Source: Psychromonas sp. | GTDB lineage: Bacteria > Pseudomonadota > Gammaproteobacteria > Enterobacterales > Psychromonadaceae | DNA: 17,497 bases | Direction of reading: 5' to 3' | Assembly: GCA_023145575.1 (NCBI GenBank) | Contig: JAGLDN010000014.1 | Coordinates: 1-17,497, forward strand | Shown: positions 9,167-16,810 of the stretch, in pieces | Numbering within the stretch: position 1 is the stretch's first letter | How the letters are laid out: the number at the start of each line of letters is the position of its first letter | Notes under the pieces: model-generated | What the model was told of the DNA's origin: nothing | The model's input: the letters and a program-made list of their open reading frames with translations, nothing else | Databases searched by the model: none | Program-made: the position numbers and the translations under genes

Positions 9167-9170
9167 TTAA
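9007..9170. mobile_element. MITE-like element, copy B, inside the T6SS operon
   Basis: A 164-bp element with terminal inverted repeats: the left end reads TTAATACCATTACAT and the right end, read in reverse complement, TTAATACCAATTACAA, differing by one inserted base. The interior aligns along its length with copy A at 2161-2332. It has no coding capacity. The right terminal repeat contains the stop codon of tagJ (TAA at 9169-9167), so the element borders or has replaced that gene's 3' end. Its age is uncertain, and a target-site duplication (possibly TTAA or TA) cannot be proven. Confidence 0.7.
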
Positions 9171-9964
9171 GTGAGAGAATCTATACGCTCCATTTCAGAG
9201 TAAACTAATAGATTATCATCTGCGAACCAAGTTTTCAACCCAAGTCCAATTGAAACGTTTTCAGTACTATCAATCCAATCTGTTTCACGACCTAGCTTTT
9301 GTGCATCAGTTTTAGAATTGGCATAAACAATAGGGATATGTGCTTCTCCTGTAGATCCATTTTTTATGCACAATTCAACACGACGCCAAACTCTTTCTAT
9401 AGTAGAGGCGATTGGCTTAAATATGATATATTGAATATCTGACAAATCTGCTAAGTAATACTTACCATCGGTCGTAAATATTTCAATAAAACTACCTAAA
9501 GTATCGTCTAAGTCTCGAAACTCTTTGATTTCTTTATCGTTTACTTTGCAACCTATTTTTTCACGTTTTTCTTCAAATAAATCCACTGCATCATTAATTG
9601 ATTTGTCATCACCATTATGTAATTCAATGTTTAACTTAACCAATGCTTCGCTATATGGCGTTGTGCCGTTAAATAATTCTGGAACAGACTTACCATTTAT
9701 AAAGTCTAACCTAGATTGTTGAGCTCGTAACAATTGCCTCAAATTAGTCGCGCCAACGGTAAATTGTGGATTCTTTAAAGCAATAATGTCAAGTTGAGCA
9801 TCAGCACGCTCTAAATCACCTATAATACATAACATTTCAATTAATGAACTGCGGTAATCTGTATTTAGGGGATCATCTTTGAGCTCTGTTTCTAGGTACT
9901 CAATCGCTTCTGTTAATTTTCCTTCTTGCAACATATCATTTTCTTTACTCATCATAGTATCCAT
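9167..9964 (-). CDS. tagJ: T6SS accessory protein TagJ (ImpE/SciE family)
   Basis: Cytoplasmic accessory protein; in other bacteria ImpE/TagJ-type proteins bind the TssB sheath subunit and ClpV and tune sheath disassembly. The N-terminal half (about 10-90) is TPR-like helical sequence (LTEAIEYLETELKDDPLN and LERADAQLDI), and the C-terminal half carries the family landmarks FRDLDDTLGSFIEIF (149-163), DGKYYLADLSDI (166-177), VWRRVEL (192-198) and LGRETDWID (224-232). At 265 residues it is of normal size. It begins 6 bases after tssC2. ATG codons at 9964, 9955 and 9952 are possible starts; none has a Shine-Dalgarno, which suggests coupling to tssC2. Its stop codon lies in the right terminal repeat of the MITE-like element. 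Confidence 0.92.
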   Translation of the reverse strand: MDTMMSKENDMLQEGKLTEAIEYLETELKDDPLNTDYRSSLIEMLCIIGDLERADAQLDIIALKNPQFTVGATNLRQLLRAQQSRLDFINGKSVPELFNGTTPYSEALVKLNIELHNGDDKSINDAVDLFEEKREKIGCKVNDKEIKEFRDLDDTLGSFIEIFTTDGKYYLADLSDIQYIIFKPIASTIERVWRRVELCIKNGSTGEAHIPIVYANSKTDAQKLGRETDWIDSTENVSIGLGLKTWFADDNLLVYSEMERIDSLT

Positions 9965-9970
9965 TATTTA

Positions 9971-11506
9971 TTATTTATTAGCACTCAACTCAGTAACTAG
10001 TTGAAGTTTAGAACCCAATTGTTCTAATTGAAAATGTGGTTGTACATTAACCCTCATATAATAATGCCCTTGCCTACCAGGAACCTCTCTAACTTTAACT
10101 TGTGCACTTTTTAGTGGAAATTTACATCTTACTTCATCTGACATTGATTCAGAAATAGATGTATATTGAATGATCCAATGATGTAAATCATCTTCACACT
10201 GTGCCGCATCCTCATAAGTCCCTATTTTTTCTCTCCCTATTACTTTTATATAATGTCCAAACCGTGAAACACAGAAAACATATTGTAACATAGCAGAAAG
10301 ACTGGAACTTTCATCATCAATAGCAGACTCAGTAGTTGTTACTCTCTGTATAGATGAATTACTGTAAAAAACTAAATGATCACACCCAGACATAGAAGAC
10401 AGAGGTATAAACCCATTCACAGATAACTCAACTTCACCTCGCATGCTAATTTGTAAATTGACAGACGGTTTATTACCACGGTTTTCGTGTCTATTTGTCT
10501 CATGAGGCATCACTGGCAAATCATTAACCAAACCTTTACCAATTTCTCCAGGTGTCATTCCCCTAATATAATCAAACCAACCATATTCAGCAAAAGAACG
10601 CAGTACAACCCCACCGAATGCAAAAGCAGCATTACCCCAGAGATAATCATTATCTACATTTTTTACTCTTTCGCGAAAACGAAAACTTTCACTACGGTGA
10701 CCATCATTAGTGTAAGGCGCTCGCATTAATATATCAGGCACGACAACACCTATAAATCGAGATTCAACCATATCACGTAATGAAAGCCATTTCTTATATT
10801 CAGATTGGTTAAAATGAGAAGACAAATTAACATGTGCACCTAAACTAGAGATTGTATCAACACCAAATAATGATGCTTCCGCAGAGATAATAAATGGCGA
10901 AAAAGAAGCCGCACAAACAAGCGCAATTTCTTTTAACGTATCAATATCATTAATATGACTACCCTTACGATTTAAATGCGATATGCGGTAATCACCAATA
11001 AGCAAGCCAAAGGGCTCTCCTCCAGATTGATCAAATTCTTCATTGTGAACCAAATTGAAAAATTGAGTTTGATCATAATCAATTCCTTTATTAAGATCTT
11101 TGCTTAGGGTACGCCAACTGCAATTTAAGACTTTAATTTTAACAGTTTGTGATTTGTCATACTGTTCTTGATGATCAATTAAATAATCAAGCGATCTCCA
11201 TGATGCTTCTAAAGTTTGAAATTCAGAGTGATGAAGAATATTGTTTATCATAAGTTCAATCGAATTATCTAACCCATTGATAAATTTAAAGATTGATGAT
11301 ACTAATATTTCTTTTGTTAAAGAAATATCGCTATCCAAATAATAATGTTCTATCCACAAAAGCAATGATTTTTTATCGTCATTTTCAATTAAAAAACGCT
11401 CTAATATATTTTTATCAGTTGATTTTTTGCTTGATAAAGTCGCTGATTGATTTTTATCATCAGATGAAAACGATTCGCTATCTACAAATGAAACTTTTTG
11501 TGTCAT
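9971..11506 (-). CDS. tssC2: second TssC-family sheath protein (TssC2, ImpD-like)
   Basis: Paralogue of the large sheath subunit encoded next to it. The shared landmarks are FQTLEASWRSLDYLI (96-110), DQTQFFNLVHNEEFDQSGGEPFGLLIGDY-type sequence (about 144-172), SFSPFIISAE, an SRFIGVVVPDILMRAPY segment and the C-terminal VKVREVPGRQGHYYMRVNVQPHFQLEQL region. All match TssC positions, but it diverges more than its neighbour. The N-terminus is a Ser/Lys/Asp-rich leader and lacks the clear ClpV-binding helix motif seen in TssC1. An ImpC-ImpD pair exists in Rhizobium and Agrobacterium, where the two TssC types can form one sheath; that is inferred here. The ATG has AAGG about 10 bases upstream. A 167-base gap with a perfect hairpin precedes it. 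Confidence 0.93.
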   Translation of the reverse strand: MTQKVSFVDSESFSSDDKNQSATLSSKKSTDKNILERFLIENDDKKSLLLWIEHYYLDSDISLTKEILVSSIFKFINGLDNSIELMINNILHHSEFQTLEASWRSLDYLIDHQEQYDKSQTVKIKVLNCSWRTLSKDLNKGIDYDQTQFFNLVHNEEFDQSGGEPFGLLIGDYRISHLNRKGSHINDIDTLKEIALVCAASFSPFIISAEASLFGVDTISSLGAHVNLSSHFNQSEYKKWLSLRDMVESRFIGVVVPDILMRAPYTNDGHRSESFRFRERVKNVDNDYLWGNAAFAFGGVVLRSFAEYGWFDYIRGMTPGEIGKGLVNDLPVMPHETNRHENRGNKPSVNLQISMRGEVELSVNGFIPLSSMSGCDHLVFYSNSSIQRVTTTESAIDDESSSLSAMLQYVFCVSRFGHYIKVIGREKIGTYEDAAQCEDDLHHWIIQYTSISESMSDEVRCKFPLKSAQVKVREVPGRQGHYYMRVNVQPHFQLEQLGSKLQLVTELSANK

Positions 11507-11566
11507 TTATTATCAGCCTTAAATATATTAATAAAATTATAAATACCTTTTATACAAATATTAAGC

Positions 11567-11593
11567 AGAAAGCAAGAAATATTCTTGCTTTCT
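11567..11593 (-). promoter_or_regulatory. perfect 12-bp hairpin between tssC1 and tssC2
   Basis: AGAAAGCAAGAA (11567-11578) and its exact complement (11582-11593) enclose a 3-base loop. On the minus-strand transcript the hairpin is followed by GCUUAAUAUUUG, not a clean U-run, so it is a poor classical terminator. It lies 74 bases after the tssC1 stop and 61 bases before the tssC2 start. Possible roles are partial termination or protection of the tssBC1 message from 3' exonucleases, either of which would make more TssB/TssC1 than downstream proteins. Confidence 0.65.
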
Positions 11594-11673
11594 ATTGTCA
11601 ACGAAAAGTATTCATTTTTAAAATAAAAAAGCTTATAAATCGCCGCGATCTTCCAACTTCGTATTCCTATGCA

Positions 11674-13176
11674 TTATTTGCCAGCAGCAGGTATCTTTGC
11701 AACCAAACGTAATGAAGCACTTAATTCTTCCATTTGTAACCAAGGTTTCAACCAAGCTATTGCATTATAAACTCCTGGTTGCCCTGGTACTTCTTTAACT
11801 TCTACTTTCGCTGCCGCTAATGGAAATTTTGCACGAACAGATAGGTTGCCACCTGGCGTTTCATTGACAAAATTCATGATCCACTGATTTAGCCAAGACT
11901 CAACATCTTCAGGTAACATAAAGCCACCGATCTTATCTCGTGCCATTACTTTTAGATAATGAGCAAAACGTGCAGTCGCCATAATGTAAGGCAAACGCGT
12001 AGAGATTGCTGCATTAGCCGTTGCATCTGGATCTTCATATATTTTGGCTTTTTGGCATGACTGCGCACCAAAAAATACAGCATAGTCAGTATTCTTATAA
12101 TGACATAATGGTAAAAAACCTAACTTGCTTAGCTCTGCTTCACGACGATCTGTAATACCAATTTCAGTTGGACATTTAATATCTTGATCACCATCATCAC
12201 TGGTAAATACATGCGTAGCTAATCCCTCAACTTTACCGCCGCCTTCTGCACCACGAATAGCAGTACAGAATCCATATTCACTAAAAGAATTTACTATATT
12301 AGTTGCCATTGTATAGGCTGAATTCATCCAGCAATAATCTTCACTATGAGTTGTGACCGCTTGGGTTCCCTCGTTATTAAGCTCAAACTCTTCGTAATTG
12401 AATTCATCTAATGGTTTAGTCGCTTCGCCATAAGGTAATCGAGCCAATACTCGTGGCATAGTTAATGACACGAAACGGGAATCTTCGCTATCACGAAATG
12501 CATTCCACTTTGTATACTCTATTGATTCAAAGACTTTTTCTAGATCTCGAGGTTTAGACAACTCTCCCCAATCTTCAAAACCAAAAAGCTCAGGATTTAC
12601 TGATGAAATAAAGGGACAAAAACCTGCAGCAGAGACATTAGACATCAAGGATAATATCTCAACATCTTGTGGATGGTTAGTAAATTCATAATCACCAACT
12701 ATCATCGCATAAGGTTCACCGCCAGCCGTGCCAAACTCATCCTCATAGATTTTTTTGAACATTTGACTTTGATCAAACTCAACTGCTTTACTCAAATCTT
12801 TATGCAACTCATCTTTACTCAAACTGAGAATTTGTATTTTCATGTTTGCGTTGGTTTCGCAGTTTTGTACCATATGATGAACACCACGCCAACTGCCTTC
12901 TAACTTTTGAAATTCATCATTATGCATTATCTCTGCGAGTTGTTTAGACATAGCGTTATCAATTGCAGCTACAGATTCATTAAGTGTGGTACTTATATTT
13001 TTATTCCACTTAACAGTACCTTTTAACGCTTCTTCTGTTAAAGAACGAAGTAATTCTTCAGCACGTGAACTTTCAGTTTGTTTTGTTGCCCCAATTGCTT
13101 GCTCCAAAATTGAAAGACTGGGAGCATCTGTAGCTTCTACTGCCTCTTCTGCTTGTAATTCTTTTTCAGCACTCAT
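11674..13176 (-). CDS. tssC: T6SS large sheath subunit TssC (VipB/ImpC family)
   Basis: With TssB it forms the contractile cytoplasmic sheath that drives the Hcp tube out of the cell. Landmarks: an acidic N-terminus then SILEQAIGATKQTESSRAEE (22-41), the position of the ClpV-recognition helix in VipB; FQKLEGSWRGVHHMV (89-103); FDQSQMFKKIYEDEFGTAGG with EPYAMIVGDY; SRFVSLTMPRVLARLPYG; and the C-terminal VEVKEVPGQPGVYNAIAWLKPW segment. At 500 residues it has the usual length. The ATG overlaps the tssB stop as ATGA (13176-13173), with AAGGAG 8-9 bases upstream inside tssB, so the two are coupled and probably made in near-equal amounts. This is the canonical copy of the two tssC genes. Confidence 0.97.
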   Translation of the reverse strand: MSAEKELQAEEAVEATDAPSLSILEQAIGATKQTESSRAEELLRSLTEEALKGTVKWNKNISTTLNESVAAIDNAMSKQLAEIMHNDEFQKLEGSWRGVHHMVQNCETNANMKIQILSLSKDELHKDLSKAVEFDQSQMFKKIYEDEFGTAGGEPYAMIVGDYEFTNHPQDVEILSLMSNVSAAGFCPFISSVNPELFGFEDWGELSKPRDLEKVFESIEYTKWNAFRDSEDSRFVSLTMPRVLARLPYGEATKPLDEFNYEEFELNNEGTQAVTTHSEDYCWMNSAYTMATNIVNSFSEYGFCTAIRGAEGGGKVEGLATHVFTSDDGDQDIKCPTEIGITDRREAELSKLGFLPLCHYKNTDYAVFFGAQSCQKAKIYEDPDATANAAISTRLPYIMATARFAHYLKVMARDKIGGFMLPEDVESWLNQWIMNFVNETPGGNLSVRAKFPLAAAKVEVKEVPGQPGVYNAIAWLKPWLQMEELSASLRLVAKIPAAGK

Positions 13177-13676
13177 GCATCATCTCCTTCACGTTTTAGT
13201 TCTTGAACTAACTTATCCATATTGTCAGTATTATTTAATACATCTTCTAAGATATTTTCTAATTCATCAGATCTATCAACCTTAGTTAATAAATCACGTA
13301 ATTTATTTCGAGTGTCCATTAACGACTTTAGTGCTGGAACATTATTCACAATCGACGCCGGTTCAAAATCAGAAAGTGATTCAAAAGATAGATCAACAGC
13401 AATTTCTGAGTCATCATCAGACAATGTATTATCAACTTTGAATGATAACTGTGGATTCATACGTTTTAAGATATCGTCATAGTTATCACGATCAATTTGA
13501 ATAAACCGACGTTCTTTTAATGGTTTCAAACTAGATTTATTATGACCAATAAAATCGCCAGTAACACCAACTACAAACGGCAATTCTTTTTTTACTGCCG
13601 CGCCATTAGTTTCTACTTCATAAGTAATATGAACGCGAGGTTTTCGAACTCTCTTTAATTTATCATGTATGCTCAA
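13173..13676 (-). CDS. tssB: T6SS small sheath subunit TssB (VipA/ImpB family)
   Basis: Small sheath subunit, partner of TssC. The sequence begins SIHDKLKRVRKPRVHITYEV, typical of the ImpB branch, followed by KKELPFVVGVTGDF (29-42), FIQIDRDNYDDILKRM and the LSDFEPASIVNNVPAL segment. At 167 residues the length is normal. The start is a TTG (13676-13674): AAGGAG lies exactly 6 bases upstream, no in-frame ATG is nearby, and the conserved N-terminus begins right after it. As first gene of the run it should carry the main promoter upstream. It overlaps tssC by 4 bases. Confidence 0.97.
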   Translation of the reverse strand: MSIHDKLKRVRKPRVHITYEVETNGAAVKKELPFVVGVTGDFIGHNKSSLKPLKERRFIQIDRDNYDDILKRMNPQLSFKVDNTLSDDDSEIAVDLSFESLSDFEPASIVNNVPALKSLMDTRNKLRDLLTKVDRSDELENILEDVLNNTDNMDKLVQELKREGDDA

Positions 13677-13688
13677 AAGTAACTCCTT
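13674..13688 (-). promoter_or_regulatory. strong Shine-Dalgarno and TTG start of tssB
   Basis: AAGGAG (13688-13683 on the minus strand) is placed 6 bases before TTG (13676-13674). The consensus ribosome site paired with a weak start codon fixes the start of tssB where ATG-only gene calling would miss it. Confidence 0.8.
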
Positions 13689-13709
13689 AAACTATATTAA
13701 ATAATTAAC

Positions 13710-13737
13710 AAATCAAAATTTTGTTTCACTTTGATTT
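13710..13737. repeat. inverted repeat in the tssB leader
   Basis: AAATCAAA (13710-13717) and TTTGATTT (13730-13737) are perfect 8-bp arms 12 bases apart, with an internal CAAAATTTTG palindrome overlapping the first arm. The right arm overlaps the candidate -10 of tssB. It could be an operator or a leader hairpin, but simple AT-rich composition may explain it. Confidence 0.4.
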
Positions 13738-13762
13738 TAAAGAGTGTAACAGCGTAAGTCCA
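13734..13762 (-). promoter_or_regulatory. candidate sigma70 promoter of the tssB-to-clpV operon
   Basis: On the minus strand TGGACT (13762-13757) is followed after 17 bases by TAAAAT (13739-13734), about 58 bases before the tssB start. The -10 is good and the -35 weak. No GG-N10-GC pattern for sigma54 was seen nearby. A promoter must exist here because the upstream neighbour is on the opposite strand. Confidence 0.35.
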
Positions 13763-13987
13763 CATAAAAAGCTATCCACGTCACATTTTTTCACAGCCAC
13801 TTTAAAAACAATCAAAATTAAATCATAAATCATACACTAGGGTGTTTTTATTTAACTTTCACTTGCATTGCTTTTAAAAATAATAGGCTTAGTTACAAAC
13901 AACAATACCTCGAAACGCTTTATTAATAAAATTATAGATACATAACTACCCAGCCAATTCATGAAGAGCACAAGGATCACACCGGGC

Positions 13988-14002
13988 GTTTATTGAATAA
14001 AC
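13988..14002. repeat. 15-bp palindrome
   Basis: GTTTATT-G-AATAAAC is a perfect odd palindrome with 7-bp arms. It resembles an operator half-site pair but has no partner copy in the window and is over 300 bases from the nearest gene start, so a function is doubtful. Confidence 0.35.
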
Positions 14003-14129
14003 TGATTGAATATAATACAAAATAGAGAGAATTCAGCAGTCATTAATGGTCAATCAATTTATTTTTTGTTGGCAAAATTTATAAATATATAAAATAAAAG
14101 ACCTCTGCCCTCTGATTAAATTCTAAAGT

Positions 14130-14165
14130 AAATAAATTAAATAAGTTAAATAAGTTAAATAAATT
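14130..14165. repeat. 9-bp tandem repeat, four units
   Basis: Four adjacent 9-mers, AAATAAATT, AAATAAGTT, AAATAAGTT and AAATAAATT, fill 14130-14165. The outer units are identical to each other and so are the two inner ones. It is a short satellite in non-coding DNA between two divergent units and could vary in length between strains. Confidence 0.85.
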
Positions 14166-14172
14166 CGAAAAG

Positions 14173-14270
14173 TAGTCAGTTAAGTGTACCATTAAAACTT
14201 TTTCTACGACAAGAGATGCAAACAATGAAAAAGTATACTCAACTAAGTGAGCCATTAAGATAACACTTTT
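14173..14270. repeat. diverged direct repeat, about 63-bp spacing
   Basis: A segment containing TAAGTGTACCATTAA (from 14181) recurs as TAAGTGAGCCATTAA (from 14244), and each is preceded by a GAAA...AGTA stretch and followed by an ACTTTT stretch. The two units look like an old tandem duplication in AT-rich DNA. They translate on the minus strand to two similar hydrophobic stretches, but no secure gene is involved. Confidence 0.45.
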
Positions 14271-14517
14271 AACCATTAATAAAAACGGTATGATCCAAAC
14301 TAAAATAGCGATACAATATAGTGCCAATCAATCATCAATTTCTCGAGCACTAAAACGCATTAAAGGAAATAAAAGGTCACAATGTTAAGCACGCTAAAAA
14401 CAAGACTCTTCAAAGATCTAAAAATGCTATTTCATTTCCAGTAATAACACATGAAACAATTAATGAGATCACCTCCAAACTTATTTTTTCCTCCCTAAAT
14501 TTAATATTGAGATTATT

Positions 14518-15198
14518 ATGCCTTATGAAACCGCCTCATCGCAATCGAAGATACTATTTAATTATGGTCGTATTGTTGTGAATCAATTAACAAACATAAT
14601 ACCATTAATTATTGATGGTTATTATCCCTTTAAAAATGACGGAAGACTATTAAGTACAGATGAGCCAATCTACGGTCTGCATCCTGATGGGGTGCATATG
14701 TACACTCCCCTATATCATGTGGAAAAAGAGAAGGATGACTGGGGCTATTCAGATGGAGACATAGTAGAATGGAATTCTCAAGAGCAATGGAGAATGATGG
14801 CTCTGAAAACGTGCTCTTCAAAATTCGGAACCCCTAAAGGTTGCGCTGCTTATGCTGCTCTTCGGTTACTAGAGCTTGTACAAGATTTCCAAGATAATAA
14901 TATATCTCGTCTAGAGATTATTGCTGATAAACATGAAGCGTTCGTTGCTGTAAATAGAAGTGGGCCTCTTAGATATATGTATGGTTGGGGGGATGATGCT
15001 TTTGTACTGGCTGTATGGCATACTAATATTAAACAAAAGACTTTTAAATATATGAGCGATGGTCAGGACTATGGCTGTTTTTGGGCTAATGATCCAAGAC
15101 ATCCAATTGTTATAACAAATACACACCCATCACGAAGGCATATACGAGTATTGTTAGATCTTACGGAATGCGCTACTAGCACTAACTATATAAGATAG
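14518..15198 (+). CDS. uncharacterised 226-aa protein; possible papain-like cysteine hydrolase
   Basis: I do not recognise the family. The protein is soluble, with no signal peptide or membrane segment. Its middle resembles papain-like (YopT/NlpC-style) enzymes: GTPKGCAAYAALRLLEL (104-120) looks like a catalytic-Cys helix with C109, then HEAFVAVNRSG (139-149) like the His strand with H139, then GWGDDAFVLAVWH (156-168), where these enzymes often read V-D-P-W. Here the usual Asp position reads Ala, although D159/D160 lie close by. The C-terminus (170-226) contains FWANDPRHP. The ATG has GAGA 7 bases upstream. It is transcribed against every neighbouring gene and sits between tssA and tssB, normally adjacent in imp loci, so it is probably a later insertion. 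An effector role is possible but unproven; no immunity gene is evident. Confidence 0.8.
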   Translation: MPYETASSQSKILFNYGRIVVNQLTNIIPLIIDGYYPFKNDGRLLSTDEPIYGLHPDGVHMYTPLYHVEKEKDDWGYSDGDIVEWNSQEQWRMMALKTCSSKFGTPKGCAAYAALRLLELVQDFQDNNISRLEIIADKHEAFVAVNRSGPLRYMYGWGDDAFVLAVWHTNIKQKTFKYMSDGQDYGCFWANDPRHPIVITNTHPSRRHIRVLLDLTECATSTNYIR

Positions 15199-15295
15199 TA
15201 ATTATGTGCGTACACTGTACATGCAGGAGAATTAAAAAAAACTTGAATTATTTAATCGTTATTTCACTAGTGCTAGGTAAAGAAGATTGGTTTTT
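15199..15295. other. non-coding spacer after the plus-strand gene
   Basis: A small palindrome GTACACTGTAC lies just past the stop of the 226-aa gene, then a run of A. The segment up to the IS30 remnant may contain unreadable transposase C-terminal sequence (minus-strand RLNN-like residues). No terminator with a T-run was found. Confidence 0.4.
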
Positions 15296-15572
15296 CCATT
15301 CAAGCCTAGTTTTCAAGATCAGTGGGGGAGGGCAAAGAAATAGTCGCTTTCAAGCGATTTAAACACTTGTTCATGTTAAACCATTATCTTGCGTGATAGT
15401 TAACACAGTGTATTTAAATAGCGCTAATAATTCAATCGTGACATCTGTTACTGTTTGAGCTGATTTGTCAGAGATTCTTTTGGTTACAGTATAACGAGTT
15501 ACTTGCTCAACAATCGTTAGCAAGCCATCGCTATGCCCCTTTTCTATCACCAAATAAATTTCCCATGCGACG
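15296..15572 (-). pseudogene. IS30-family transposase remnant
   Basis: The minus strand encodes WEIYLVIEKGHSDGLLTIVE, then TRYTVTKRI and LTITQDNG, the core of an IS30 DDE transposase, where the family reads WEIDLVIGKGH...DNG. The first catalytic Asp is replaced by Tyr. A stop follows DNGLT, and the match continues in the next frame as EQVFKSLESDYFFALPH and then roughly GLN. The N-terminal DNA-binding part and the C-terminus are missing or unreadable, and no inverted repeats were found. It is a dead fragment. Its 5' side ends about 27 bases from the tssA stop, so it may mark the rearrangement that separated tssA from tssB. Confidence 0.8.
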
Positions 15573-15598
15573 TAAAGATAAAAAATAAGATTGGCAAA

Positions 15599-16810
<1,212 letters not shown>

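Larger units (their letters stand above)
13677..14517. other. AT-rich intergenic region between tssB and the plus-strand gene
   Basis: About 840 bases separating two divergent transcription units. It holds the tssB leader and promoter candidate, a palindrome GTTTATTGAATAAAC (13988-14002), a 9-bp tandem repeat (14130-14165) and a diverged direct repeat of about 63-bp spacing. A minus-strand open frame at 14079-14327 is hydrophobic but starts at TTG and owes its C-terminal NLF repeats to the tandem repeat. A 20-codon plus-strand frame with a good ribosome site lies at 14382-14444. No certain gene is present. Confidence 0.6.

Noticed and set aside
13741..13860. Sigma54 promoter for the T6SS operon
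   Set aside because: No GG-N10-GC element on the minus strand at a suitable distance from tssB.
14079..14327. 82-codon hydrophobic minus-strand open frame, considered as a membrane protein or immunity gene
   Set aside because: It starts at TTG with no ribosome site, its end is translated 9-bp tandem repeat, and its middle is a diverged DNA duplication.
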